Below are positions 46,780 through 58,638 of a DNA stretch of 64,000 nucleotides, piece by piece. Below the pieces are notes generated by a model. It ran no database searches. It was not told where the DNA came from and worked only from the letters and a program-made list of their open reading frames with translations. Position 1 is the stretch's first letter, and the number at the start of each line of letters is the position of its first letter. The position numbers were made by a program, and so were the translations under genes. This stretch comes from Sphaerosporella brunnea (Eukaryota > Ascomycota > Pezizomycetes > Pezizales > Pyronemataceae): contig VXIS01000145.1 in NCBI GenBank assembly GCA_008704415.1, positions 1 through 64,000 of the forward strand. The letters run 5' to 3'.

Positions 46780-47663
46780 TGAATGGCTGCTGCTACATAT
46801 CACCGATAAATGTTTGTTTTTACCAACCTAGTGGCATGCGCATCATCATCACCACGTAGACATGACATGCAGACTCTCCTCAACTACTCTACGCCTCTAA
46901 GTATCGGTTTTCGGTACCTATTCGAATTCGGTCGGACACCGAATAATGTGCATATACTGATACCAGCCGGTACTGAGCGAAATCCAAACGAGCCTGTCTG
47001 TGTTTTCACATTCTTGGCTCTGTCTGAGTGAATGGTTAGGGACCACAGCTTTTTCCCCGCCTGGTTGGCGTGCATCACAATATGACAGTCCTAGTTCTTG
47101 CGTTTCAAGCTCTGCCCTGCCTTTTATTCCCCCCCAATTCACCCAAATCCTGCCAACACGGCGCTCCGGTAATTAAGCATGTAACTTTCGTCAGTGAATG
47201 GTGTTAAAGCCATCATTATTGAAAACCAGCAGAAATATTTACTCCCTACCCATCCTAAAGTTCAAACAGCCTCTCCTCCCGAGAAAGGCTAGAATGAATG
47301 GCTGCATTCAAATCCTGTCGACCAAAGGTTAAAAGTATCACGCGAAAAGTTCGAGGAATGATGAATCGTTCAACCCTCCCACATTTCATTTGGTATGCCA
47401 TGGTAATCTCCATCCTCCGCTATGTGGTAGTATTCGTCGTCGTAATGGTATGGTCTCATCATCATCATCCCCCTTAAAGCAAAGTAAAACACCGAACCAG
47501 ATGCAATGCAAAAGCCCCCAAACAGTGAACGCTGAAAAGCACACAAAAAAGACCAACAAAAAAAAGCAGAAAAAAGGGTTTTTTATACAAGGTGTGTGCA
47601 AGTAACTCATGGTTTCAAACTCCGCAAAATTACCCCAAACCCATGTGGTGCAAACACAAACCA
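46453..47663. other. Intergenic region with candidate inverted-repeat element
   Basis: Contains a candidate element at 46578-46994 with a 34-base T run at about 46743-46776. The rest, up to the PRM1 stop, is its 3' flank, with short spurious frames. Confidence 0.45.
46578..46994. mobile_element. Candidate degenerate inverted-repeat element
   Basis: The left segment at 46578-46603 (GGCTCCCCGTTTGGATAGCC, then CCAGTA) matches in reverse the right segment at 46971-46994 (GGCTCGTTTGGATTTCGCTC, then AGTA), with gaps. A related GTTTGG..CTCAGTA motif occurs again at about 46653-46671. Target duplication is not clear. The call is weak. Confidence 0.35.
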
Positions 47664-49921
47664 CTATTTAGAGCCCCACGAGAAACTGGGGTGGTACGAC
47701 CGCCGGTCTCCAACGGTGTCCATCGTGTTCGTGCGGCCGCTGTTGACGTTTCCCATGTGGATCTTCTCGTTCGGATACTCCTCTGGGCTGGGTGGTCCAC
47801 AAGGGGTATTGGGGCTAGTTCCGAAGGTTGGGAATGCGGGAGGAGGCGCTTTGATGACGTTCTCAGTACGGCCAGTAAAGACATGCGGCAGCGGGGCAGG
47901 TCCACCCTCGCCACGAGGTAGATCCCGCCCCCACCAAAGCGCAAGCGTACGAACAATGGCGATGAGAACCACAAAGAGCCAGATGCAGACAATGCACGTC
48001 GAGATGATGGCTTCCTGTCTGATCTGAGCCTCCCACTTGTCCGTGAGCTTGACCACCACATTCGTGATCTGATCGGTAGCCGCAGAACCAGGATTAGCCA
48101 AGAAAGAGCTCGCACTGGAGTCCGAGGCGACCGCCTCCTGAGCACCCTTCGAGAAGACATCTTCCGGCAGCGTTGGCAAGCTGACGTGGGCGTTGTCGTG
48201 AGCCCAGGTCAAAGCCTTCTGAATGCCCTGGATCTTGAGGGTGATCAAGCAGTCGAGAACATCATTGACGGCATTAGCAAGAGGCGAACCCAGCAAGAAC
48301 TTGCTCACGCCGTCATGCATCGTATCGACAAACGTGTTCAGGGTGTTGTTGAGCGAGTCCGAGCCCTCCTTAACCCAACCAAAGAGCTCCTGGTTAAGCT
48401 CTGTGTTTGTGGCGTTGATCGCTTTGTTCGACTGGATAGCCCACTGCGCCGAAGCGTTGTTGAGCTTGTCGACAACCATTCCGGCGAACTCGCCAACTTC
48501 CGCAGCCAACCCCGGAGCCTTGGCCTCGACCTGCTTCAGAAGAATGTACTGGCAAAGCACACTCCAAAGACCAGCAATCCCAAGGGAAAGCACGAAGAGA
48601 GCTGGAGGCGAAGTGACGTAAGAAATAGCCCATCGAACCAAGACCTGTCGGCGGTGAGACTTGAATCGGTCTGCGAACTTGAGACCCAAAATCTGGGAGT
48701 TCGGGGCCGAAGCAATGCAAACGACATCGACAGGGTCAAAGCCGCGGTCCGGATCGGAGAGCAGATAAGCTGTGCTTCTGGTGGTACGGTAGGTGCGCCA
48801 TTCCCTGAAGGCCATGGGGACCATGGCAAGAATGGCAAGGACGATGATGACTCCCATCAGGATGTTCTTGACCTTGAGGACTGTGCGGACCAAGTTGTCA
48901 AAGAAGTTGTTGATGGAAGGGTTATCAGAGCAAAAGGTCATCTTCTCCTTCTGAGGAACAGGGAAGACCGAGCGATCAAATTCGTAGATCCCCAACGAAC
49001 TGTTGACTTGTTTCTGCATAAAGGTTAGTTGCCTGAAGTATACATGCGGGAAGAGGAGCTTACTGCCAACAGCTGGAAAGGAATCCGGATGGCATCGTTG
49101 GCAGCATCCTTGACCTCCTGGAAGGTGGGCATGCTGTTGTTCAAAGCATCCAATTTCTTGACGAAGTCATCGGGGATGGTCAAGCCGTCCTTGAGCTTGT
49201 TCAGCGAAGGAAGATCGAGGGTTGGGAAGTCGATTTGCTTTCCGAAGAAGTTGGGGATCGACTCCAAGGACTTCGCAATCTTGTTAAGCGCATCCTCAAA
49301 GCTGGTGATCTCGTTGTTGGCGCTGTCGAAGACGTCGGTCATAGTCTTGTTGACGAAGTCGGTGATTTCCTTCAAAGCAGAAACCATGGCTTCGATAGAT
49401 CCACGCACGGCGAGGGTGATCAAGCACAGGTACGTAGACGTAATCATGTTCACAACAAAGACGACGATCTCCTGGACTCCGGTGATCATGAGCAGCAGCG
49501 TCTGCTCGAGGGCACGAACGGCCGCCTCGATGCTCTTCGCCGTCAGGTCGTTGACGCCGTTTGCCATGTAGAACGGCATCGAGGCCATAGCGGTTCCCAT
49601 GCTCTCGACCCCCGTGCAAGCCGAGAACGCCTTTTCTCTTGCAGACTCGAGGTCGTTGTCCAGTGAAATGGATGCCAGGATGATTCGGACCAAGATGAGC
49701 ATCAACAGGACCGTCCATCTGTTAAACCAGACTTGCGACAAGCGAGAGCGGGCACCAAGGTAGGGCGTTAGCCCAGGGACGGTCTGCGGTACCCGCCGAG
49801 CGTTCTGGGCGTTCATGGTATCTTCGTAGCTCGGGGGATGGTAGTTGATCTCGCTGGGATTATAAGGGTTGGGCGCAGCAGGAAACATCCTGTCTCGCCA
49901 GTTTCCGATGAGGCCAGCCAT
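47664..49921 (-). CDS. Plasma membrane fusion protein Prm1
   Basis: Homologue of yeast Prm1, a multi-pass protein that stabilises plasma-membrane fusion between mating cells or fusing hyphae. Two exons, 49921-49064 and 49013-47664, give 735 aa, in the usual fungal range. The cytosolic N-terminus (NYHPPSYEDTM) is followed by membrane segments at about 70-90 (WTVLLMLILVRIILASI), 155-175 (QEIVVFVVNMITSTYLCLIT), 330-350 (ILMGVIIVLAILAMVPMAF), 405-425 (SPPALFVLSLGIAGLWSVL) and 630-650 (IISTCIVCIWLFVVLIAIV). Long loops between them carry many N-glycosylation sites such as NNST and NATNT. The C-terminus is Pro-rich and disordered. Confidence 0.93.
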
Positions 49922-51279
49922 TTTCGATGTGTGGGAAGGACAATGGAGGAAAGGAAAGAAAGAAAAAGAAAAGAAGGAAAAGAAGGAAAAGGAAAGCCCC
50001 GAAAGGGGGACGGAGGGAGGGAAAGTGCTGTAGTCGGCTGTTCAACAGGACCCGAATAGTATCTTTTCAAAAGACAACAGAAAGTGAAGGTGGTGGTGGT
50101 TGGGTTTGGGGGGGGGTGTCGAGCGTCCTAAAGCGCTTTTCTTGAAGAAGCGGAGGCGGGTTGAAGTTGAATGGGTGACCTGACCGCTGGCTGAGGGAGG
50201 GTTTGGCGACCCAGCTTGAATGAGAGTTGTTTGCGATGATTGAATGGAAGTGCTGAGACCAGCGGCGGGAGCAGCAATACTTAAGGGAGTGAGTATGCAT
50301 TCACCAGAACAAAGCCCAAGCTCCGGGATCACTGCTGCTAGGCAGGAGATGCCCATGCCTGCCCGCCTATCAAAAGCGCTGGGCGAGCTGATCTCCGTCG
50401 CCCAAATAAGGTTTCCCTCGTCGTGCAGCGTCAACAGGCAAATCGGAAGCCGCCAATCCCGCATGCAGGGCGGCACGAAGCACGAGCGCTGCGTTGATGC
50501 CCCACAGCACAGCCCGCGTCCTTTTTTCTCCGCAGCCACAAAACACAAAACAAAGCCTGGCGTGCACGAGCAAGCGCCACACTCCCGCAGCGCGCATCCC
50601 TGGCTCGGCCCTCTGATTCGCTCCCCGCAACGTCGCTCGACCAGAAATAGCCCACATCACATCGAATCGCGTGGCTGCACACCAAACGCCACTGCACGAT
50701 CGATCTTCTGCACGATCAACATTCCGTGCATGGCGGCAGTCAAGAGGCACAGAATTCGGCCAAACAAAAAACTCAATGGCCCCCCAAAAAACCTGCACGC
50801 ATCCTCTGGTCCCGGCGAGTTGTATTCTGCTCGAGCTGTAGATGCATTAGGTATGTAAGTACTTACCGCATGCACTGTGCTCGAGGCATTCTACTCGGCA
50901 AAGAACAACTCGCGCATGTCTAGCCGCGAGCTCAGCGGTTCCGGGCACGTGGTCTCGCGCGCCGAAAACTGAAATGCAGTTTCACCATGCACTTCTGCTC
51001 GCGCCCGGGACCACTCAACTCGTCGCATCTCTCCCGCCTCCGAAAAAAAATAAACCAAAAAAAATCCCGCCCCCCCTTACCTCGCCCCCCCTTACCTCGC
51101 GCCCGCACCCTATGTACTCTACTGAGTACGGGGGGAAACTCGATGGCTTCACTCATGAAACGCGCTGCCTATTTTTCGAAAAGCTTGGCGAAAACCGTTT
51201 TCCGCACATCGGCCAACCATGATCTGCTGTGTTTACCGCTGGGTCGCAGGTGTCCGCAAACCACTAGTGCCCCCCCCTC

Positions 51280-51318
<39 letters not shown>

Positions 51319-51582
51319 GCATAGCAAGCAGTGCTGGGTCTTCATGTTTGAAGGATGATATTGGGCCTTTTTTTTGCTTTTTCTTCATTTTGTGTTTCCC
51401 AACACTTTGATTTGCACTGACATCACCGGAATTTATCCCAGCAAGGCTGTTTGGATTCAACTCTATTCTAGAGTCATTCAAGAACTTCATTTTTTGAGCC
51501 CGCATTCTACTGTAGATTCCACCAGCCTCTCTACTCTATGGTATACAAATGAAACAGTGCACCATGTCTACCCACCTCGCCT
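49922..51582. other. Intergenic region with poly-A tract
   Basis: Left part is the PRM1 promoter region. It contains a GA-rich stretch at about 49940-50000. A C-rich run followed by about 36 A lies at 51270-51316. No gene is supported. The frame at 50244-50858 (204 codons) has no protein-like signature. Confidence 0.5.
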
Positions 51583-53318
51583 CTACATGTACTTCTTCAA
51601 TCCGCGAAGACGGTCCTTGGCGGCTTCAAGGACATGGTCCTCCTTGCAAACGGCGAATCTGTCAAGAAATACCGAGTCAGAACACCATCATCGCAGGAAC
51701 CATGACGCCGATCAGACAATTGCACTTACCTCATGTAGTTCTCCGCCTCCTTCTCGTGCTGCGGGGTATAGAACTCGGTGGGAGGGATAGCGGCGACTCC
51801 GAGCTCCTTGATCAAGAACCAGCACAGCTGGAAATCTCTCGGGCGCTCGGCGACGTGCGGCGGAAATTCATAGCCCTCCGGAATCTTGACCTTACTCAAG
51901 TTCACCAGCCTACATGTCCGCGTCAGCGCCGCCACGTATTGCGGGATAATGGATAAGCCACGTACACGAAATAACCGCCATCGGGCTCGGTGTAAGGGAG
52001 TCCCAGCTCGTGCCAGATCTCGTTGAACCTGTTCATCTTTTCTTTCATTTCCTTCTTGGACGTCTCCCAGAATCCTTCCTTATCCGCCTTTTCCAGTCCG
52101 ATAGCAACCGCCTCCTGCAGAGGTGAAACCGATGAGAAGCAGATACGCGTGTGCGCAGCACCTGCGTACTGGATCAAGTGCGGCTTTCCGATCAACCAAC
52201 CCACTCGCCAGCCCGTGCAGTAGAAGTTTTTTCCGGCAGAACCGACGGTGATGGTAAGATCCTCAATTTCGGGAGAAAGCGTAGCGATGCGGGTGAAGGG
52301 GGTGTAGAAGAGCCTGTCGTAGACTTCATCGCTGAGAATGATGATGTTGTTCTTGACGCACAACTCGCCGATGCCCTGAAGCTCCTCCTTCGTGAAGACC
52401 TTTCCAATTGGGTTGTGCCTGGCCACTACATCAGCTACCCACATCCCACAGTCAAAACAAGCCAAAACCCACGGGGTGTTCAAAACGATCATCTTCGTCT
52501 TCTCGGTGACCGCCGCCTCCAGCTGCTTCTGATCCAGCGTCCACTCCGACGCCGCGCAAACCTCGGTGTCGCCCTTCGCCGGCGGGTGCAACGAAACATA
52601 GACCACCTAAAGACCACACCATCAACGGCCAGCACTTTCCAACCATTCCAAAGCTCTTACCTTTCCACCCGCCATCTCAATGTTACTAATATACTGATCG
52701 AAATACGGCTCCATGACGATGACCTCATCACCAGGCTCAATGAACCCCATGAAAACGCTCAGCATTCCCTCATTCGCACCGGTCGTGACAACGATCTCAT
52801 CCGCCGGGTTAAGCGTGCGACCGAAGTACGGCGAGTAGGCGTCCGACACCGCCTGTCTCAACCGCAAGCGACCCTGCAAATAGTATAATTAGCCCCGCCC
52901 GCGCGGGCATCCCCTTCCCTAGCGCACGTTCTTACTTACCTGAGTAGGCGCATACTGATTACAGTCGACGCGCTCCACGGCCTCCTTCGCGGCATCGACC
53001 ACAAAGTCCGGAGGGTTGTAGCCAAAGAATCCTTGTCCTAGCTTAAGCGTGCGTAAGCGCTCGTCAACAAACAGATACCAAGCTTCAAAAGCTTACATTG
53101 ACGACCGGCTTCTCTGAAGCTGCTGCAGCCTCGTTGACAATGGACCACACGTCCTTTCTCTGGCCCGCGACGCGGGAGGCTGGTTTGATTAAGCGCGACA
53201 TTGATCTCGAGTATGGTGTTTGCTGTGCGATGAGGGGGAGGAGACGGGGAGTTGCGGTGAGGGAACGGGTGGTGGTGGCGGTGCTTCGTAACAAGAGCGA
53301 GGAAACCGTGGCACGCAT
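51583..53318 (-). CDS. Kynurenine aminotransferase-like PLP enzyme
   Basis: Class I/II aminotransferase of the kynurenine--oxoglutarate transaminase / Bna3 group, converting kynurenine to kynurenic acid or acting on related amino acids. Seven exons: 53318-53097, 53041-52940, 52873-52661, 52606-52473, 52418-51966, 51909-51730 and 51658-51583, giving 459 aa. Residues 1-50 are rich in Arg, Ser and Thr (MRATVSSLLLRSTATTTRSL), a likely mitochondrial presequence. Core motifs are LGQGFFGYNPPDF, TTGANEGMLSVFMGFIEPGD, NTPHNPIGKVFTKEEL, DEVYDRLFY and SAGKNFYCTGWRVGW with Lys287 as the PLP-binding lysine. The C-terminus FAVCKEDHVLEAAKDRLRGL is also family-typical. Exons 4-7 join exactly in conserved motifs. 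Confidence 0.92.
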
Positions 53319-53665
53319 GGACAGCTGCTTTGCTTGAGGCGGCGGAGGAGCAGAGTACGGTGAACACTTCGTCCGGGCTCACAAACAGCGCAGCACGGAA
53401 TGCCGGAGTTTCAGAGTGGCGGGGGTTGACGGGAATGCTTGGCAAAATGACGCAATGTATCGCTGCGTTGATGGACGTTCTCGGCCGAATTGTTTTCGTG
53501 CATCTCATCATAACGATGCAGGCACGCAATATCATCGGATGGCATTGTTAGATAAGGCATTGTAGTTAAAAAAGCAACGCCATGGGTATTAGATAGGATA
53601 AGGATATCTATGAACGAACCAATCGACAACCAACAGACCGCAATTCATGTTCCAGACCAAAATCT

Positions 53666-55575
53666 TCAACCTTTCCGCCTAGGTGGATGTCGATCTTCAT
53701 CCTCCTCCAAATCGGGGTCAATGCGGGTTCCTAGGTCAATATCATCCAAAAACTTCGTCCCTCGCAGCTCCTCCGGCAAATACTTATCGCACTAAATCAG
53801 CACTGCAGCATACAATCAATATGGTCCACAGCAACCTCACCTCTTGCTTCACTTTCCCATCCTTATAATCGGGATTATATTTGTATTCCGCCCCATAACC
53901 CAGCTCCTTCATTAACTTGGTTGGTGCGTTTCTGAGATGAATGGGTACCGCAGCGCCAGCAATCACGGGGTCGTTCTCCAACACTGCCATCGCTTTACTG
54001 AGTCCCCGGTAGGACCGAGTAGACTTCTTTGCCAGCGCCAGCGCAACCGCGCAATGTGCCATGTTGATCCGTGCTTCTGGCAACCCCACCTGCTGGACAG
54101 CCGTAAAGGTAGCAGTGGCCAGTGAAAGCATTGAGTTATCAGCAAGACCTATGTCTTCGCTTGCAATGACGACCTCAAAAAAAAGTCAGCCAGAATTCTC
54201 CAAAAAGGCCATAAAGATTACCCACCATTCTACGAGCGATGAAGAGAGGGTCTTCTCCGCCGTTCAACATTCGCGCCAGCCAAAAAAGTGCCGCATCAGG
54301 ATCACTACCACGCACGCTTTTGTGAAATGCCGAAATTGTGTCGTAATGCATGTCTCCGCTCCTATCATAGACGAGAGTTCTGGTCAAACTCTTTTTGATG
54401 TCCTCCTTAGAAATTCCCCTGCGTGTAGATAGGTTCATTGCCAGCTCCAGAAGATTCAGCGCCGTCCTTGCGTCGCCATCGGCGAAGCGTGCAAGATACG
54501 TAACCATTTCCTCGTCCAGCAGCGGTGATATAATGGGCTTTCCCTCGGCGTCCTTCGTCGACTCTGCATCCAACGCACGGTTGATGATGTTTTCGACATT
54601 TTCCTGGGAGAGTTTTGTTAACGTGAATGTGCGGCATCTCGACAGCAGTGCGCTCTGGACTTTAAACGACGGATTCTCGGTGGTAGCTCCGATCCTTCCT
54701 CATCATATCTTGTCAGTCGATAGCATTGGCGCAGAATTGCAGAAGAAGCCACGCACTCACAGTGTGATCTCACCCTTCTCCACGGGTGCCAGAAACACAT
54801 CCTGCTGACTCTTCGTAAACCGATGGATCTCATCACAAAACAATATCGTTTTCGTCCCCGTCAACAGCAGCTCCTTCTTCGCATCTGCAAAGATCTTCTT
54901 GCACTCCTGCACGCCGCTGGCTGTGGCCGAGATCTCAACGAACCGCGCTGACGAAACTTTGGCGATGACCCGAGCAATCGTCGTTTTCCCGCAACCCGCC
55001 GTGCCCCAGAGTATCATCGACGGCACTCGCCCTTTCTCGATGAGTCCCCGTAAAACTCCCCCTTTGCCCACGAGGTCCTGGCCACATACGTCATCTAGGG
55101 ACTGTGGGCGCATCTTCTCAGCCAGAGGCATAGCTTCTCTCAGGACAGCCGTAGCCTTTTGTCGCTTCGTAGGGGGGGCGGAGGGCTCATCCGGAGCACT
55201 AGCGGCATTGTTGGCCGGAGCGACGCCGGAAGGTTTTGGTTCGGCTTCGAGGGGGCGTTTGAGGTCGGGGAAAGCCGGTCTCGTAGGAGGAGGAGGATGA
55301 GGAACAGTAGAAGTCGGACTCTGTTGCGGTTGTGGCGGAACGTGCAATTGCCTCTTCGCGGAGGGGGTTGTAAAGATGCTTGCGAGTTTCTTCGGTGGAG
55401 CGTCGGCATCTACGCCGGGGGGCTCCTTGCACCCTGAGTCGAGATGTTTGTTGATAGAGCTGATGGCGATCTCTTTGGAACACACAGGACAGTTCACGAG
55501 TGACATCGCGATTTGACGAGGTGTGGAGGAGGAGGAGGAGTTGCTGTTGTTCATAGGAAGATCCGGGAGCCACAC
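53666..55575 (-). CDS. MGS1 / WRNIP1 AAA+ ATPase
   Basis: Homologue of yeast Mgs1 and human WRNIP1, a clamp-loader-like AAA+ ATPase that protects stalled replication forks and binds ubiquitinated PCNA. Four exons, 55575-54761, 54694-54226, 54173-53841 and 53791-53666, give 580 aa. Domains: a UBZ-type zinc finger at about 29-49 (CPVC...HLDSGC), a Pro-rich linker, Walker [10 protein letters not shown] at 191-199, Walker [12 protein letters not shown], sensor [35 protein letters not shown] and a C-terminal oligomerisation domain with the YKYNPDY and YLPEEL motifs. An in-frame ATG at 55554 (MNNSNSSS) is an equally possible start. The third exon border uses donor GTGGGT. The Ada-like gene lies 144 bp upstream, on the same strand. 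Confidence 0.94.
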
Positions 55576-55719
55576 GCGTTACGGGTGGCGCGTTTATTTT
55601 CATGTACAATTCGACAAGGACAAGCAAGCTTCGAGGGAATAAACTTCTTTATCTAGGCGATGCTTGCTTCTCCCTTGGCCGCCAGCACGGACCATATCCA
55701 TCCCATGATTCCCATCCAA

Positions 55720-56232
55720 TCACTGCCCGCCATCCCAATCCACGAATTCGTCACCATCTGCCGCTGGGGCATCCCTTTCAGCCATCTCAATCTCCCTCAT
55801 AAGCTCATCCACCGCCGCCTCTCCTCTACGCTGTTGACAAGCAACCGTCCAATACCCCCTCGGGGTAACCCCCACCTCCTTCTTGAACTGTCTTAAAAGG
55901 TGCCACTCACTGGCTCCCACCATGCCCGCAAGTGTCTTCAAACCAATCTCTTCCTTGCCCGCTTCGATAATGCCTTTTGCGCGCTCCACCAAGCCACGCA
56001 GTCTTGGATGCCACTCTGGTATCTCGGGATGGCAGCGTTTACATGCCCTGTAGCCTGCGGCTTCCGCCGCGGAGGCCGTGTTGTAAAATAGCACGTTTGC
56101 TCGCCGAGCTAGACGTGCGGAACATGTGGGTCGACAGTATATGTTGGTCGTTTTGACGGCGTAGACGAAGGCGGAGTGATACTCGGGATCCCGGGTTTGT
56201 AGGATTACCCAACGTTGGGCTGAGGTGAGCAT
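55720..56232 (-). CDS. Ada-type zinc / AraC-HTH domain protein
   Basis: Resembles the N-terminal half of bacterial Ada: a metal-binding domain with Cys33, Cys37, Cys64 and Cys67 (IYCRPTCSAR and YRACKRCHPE), followed at about 75-135 by an AraC-type helix-turn-helix (GLKTLAGMVGASEWHLLRQF and KEVGVTPRGYW). In Ada the first cysteine accepts methyl groups from phosphotriesters in alkylated DNA and turns the protein into a transcription activator. The chosen start is MLTSAQRWVIL at 56232, giving 170 aa, because the longer upstream frame looks like leader. The O6-methylguanine methyltransferase domain is absent. It is probably nuclear. Confidence 0.87.
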   Translation of the reverse strand: MLTSAQRWVILQTRDPEYHSAFVYAVKTTNIYCRPTCSARLARRANVLFYNTASAAEAAGYRACKRCHPEIPEWHPRLRGLVERAKGIIEAGKEEIGLKTLAGMVGASEWHLLRQFKKEVGVTPRGYWTVACQQRRGEAAVDELMREIEMAERDAPAADGDEFVDWDGGQ

Positions 56233-56470
56233 TGGTGGAGCAAGCTGTTTCAAGTGGGGAGAGAAGGGAAGCCATGATACAAATCCTGAGCAGTGAGCAT
56301 GTCCAGGTTGTCCTGGCCTGTGATTGGCCACTTTGAGAGCAACACGAGTGATACCTTATGATCTTCAATTAGGTATGAAGTTGTGAAACGATCAACAATA
56401 CAAACGCAGTCCGAGAGAATTACAACCAAAAACTCCGTATACATGCCTAGCATGTGCAATTATTTTACAA

Positions 56471-58084
56471 TCACAGTTCCTCAACCAGCTTCCTGCGAAC
56501 ATTCCGCATTCTCTCGGTTTCTTGCTGCGGCTCGAACTGCTTGCCGAGCGGGCCGGTCAGCCAGCTACTCGGAACGGCTAACCGACAGCCGTCCTTATTA
56601 CTGACCCAGCGGACCATGGTTGGTGTAGGTGGAACTGGCTGCTCAGTGCCACCCATCACTGTATCCTGATCCGCTGGAGTGGCGTCGCCAGTAGCTCTAC
56701 CTTTGGTCCGCATCTTGGGAGTTTGCTTCTTGAGCAGGCGGTTGATTGTGTCCATCTGGGCAAATGCTTAGCCAATGCAAAAGATAGGTGAAAAAGGCTC
56801 CTACCTTCTCTTCCTCCAGCTTCTGGTCCGTCAGGTTCTTGCGACGCCGAGCCATCTCTGCCCGCTTCAGCTCTTGTTCATGAGCAGAGAGTGTGATCCC
56901 TTTATTTGCACCAGGCTTCTCTACGCAAAGATTAGTTATACGCCCAAGATGAAGACAACTTCCATACCATAGCCGCTGGGAAGCTCCAAAAGATCGGCCG
57001 TCGTGATTTCACCCAGCCTGGTTCGTTGACGGTTCGTCAATCTGCTTAAATCTGGGGTGCCAGTCCTACTCATGAAATCGGTACCAGGCGTGGTTCCGTC
57101 GTCTTCCGAGTCCATCATCTCATCGTCGGTCTCTCCTTCCGCATCCTCATCCCCTAATTCGTCGTCAGGCTCGGGCTGTTCGTCTTCGTCCATCTTGCTC
57201 TCGTCCTCGTCGTCCTCGTCCTCGTCCGATTGGATAACCTTTCGTCCACGAGGTGCTGATGTCGGGCCCGATTTCGCTGCTGCTGAAGAACGACCACCGG
57301 CGTCAGGAGGTGGTGTCCATGAAGAGGTGACTTGCCGTAGCCGGTCCTTGCCTATCTTTAACTTGATGGTTGGAGCACCGGTCCTGTTGGGCGTCGTGGT
57401 GGTCTGCATCGTTTGTTTTGTTGTTGCCTGCTGATATGAGCTCCTGGTTTTTCCAACTGTCGCCAAAGCCCGCGTCCGCGGGGGAAGCTGCCGAAGCTTT
57501 TGAGGTGGCGATACAGTGTCTGCTCGTTTACCTACTTTTTTGGGTGCTGGCTTTTTGGAGACAGCTGCCGGTTTAGCTGCTGGAGCTCGCCGTCCAGCCG
57601 CCGTTGTTGCCGCCGTTCCGCGGGCAACGGCGCGTTGTGCGCCACGTTTGGCCGAAGGTTTGGCTTTCATATCTGAATCGTCGTCGTCGGATGCAGGTTC
57701 GTCGGATACGTATCTTTGGAGGAAAGAAGGAGGTATTTTAGTTTTTGCACAAGGAAGTAAAAGCGATAGAATTGCAGAAAACAAACTCGAGCTACACGAC
57801 GATAGAAAAGAAGCGGGCAGAGGGGCGACAAACGATTCTTCCACATCGTCTTCTGAGGAGTCGGACTCGTCCTCATCCTCCTCCCCATCGTCTTCCTCCT
57901 CCTCCTCTTTTTCTTCCTCCTCTTCTTCATCGTCATCTGACTCCTCGTCCTGCTGGGTAGGAGCTCCTGCGGGAGTGGTCACTTCATCGTCTTCAATGTC
58001 ACTGAGCTCAGAGTCTGAGTCTTCGTCATATTTCTTCCGTCTAATAGCGGCGCCCTGCAGAACTCTCGCTTGTTTCGGAGACAT
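56471..58084 (-). CDS. INO80 complex subunit B / Ies2-like protein
   Basis: Four exons, 58084-57834, 57713-56968, 56920-56805 and 56755-56471, give 465 aa. It has the PAPA-1 conserved region of INO80B/Ies2: RTGTPDLSRLTNRQRTRLGE, then LSAHEQELKRAEMARRRKNL and EEEKMDTINRLLKKQTPKMR. Ies2 regulates ATPase activity of the INO80 chromatin remodeller. The N-terminal half is highly acidic (runs of E and D at 45-80), then Ala/Lys-rich. A 120-bp intron at 57714-57833 is an exact multiple of three and open in frame, so an automatic caller may read through it. Removing it joins DVEES to YVSDEP. A C-terminal domain follows (PTMVRWVSNKDGCRLAVP) of the zf-HIT-less fungal type. Confidence 0.88.
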
Positions 58085-58638
58085 ATCTGTGTTGTATTTG
58101 GACGGCGGCGTGGAGCGAGTATGGATGTTCCAAATCGTTTGTTCGAGAGTCCGTTGTTGAGCGCGTCGACGTCGCAGAGTGACGGGGGGCGCGTTTGGCC
58201 GTTCCTTTCAAGTGAACCCTAACTAGCTTGCGTGAGCAGGACAACAACCTGCAATTTGCAAATGAACGGCCATGGAAAGAGAAAGAAATGATTGAGCTTG
58301 GATTATGTCACGGCGCAAGGTTAGAAGAGGTCTGACAAGGGATTTAAGTTTATGACTGAGAGTTGAGGTTAGAGTTATAACTGCGTTCTAGACTTTGGTA
58401 AAAAATTCCAGGTTCTTGCAGTTTCGGTCTCCATTTCTCAAAGGTACAAACAATCGCCATCATCTCCTTGTTGTAAATCTTGTAGTTCCATTCTGCAAAA
58501 GAGTGCTTTTTGAAGAAGAACACAACAGAGTGAAGGACACTGTCATCATTGTGTTGTAATATGATGTTGGCGAACATATAGTCAGAAGCATCGGTTTCTG
58601 CAACAACATTGCAATTGTGATTGAAGAGTTGCAGGAGA

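Noticed and set aside
49029..49666. Plus-strand frames opposite PRM1
   Set aside because: These are shadows of the clearly conserved PRM1 exons on the minus strand.
50244..50858. 204-codon plus-strand frame upstream of PRM1
   Set aside because: Composition follows local base bias, and the promoter and leader of PRM1 are expected here.
53666..58084. Functional DNA-repair gene cluster (MGS1, Ada-like, IES2-like)
   Set aside because: The adjacency is interesting, but each gene has its own promoter region and there is no evidence for co-regulation.
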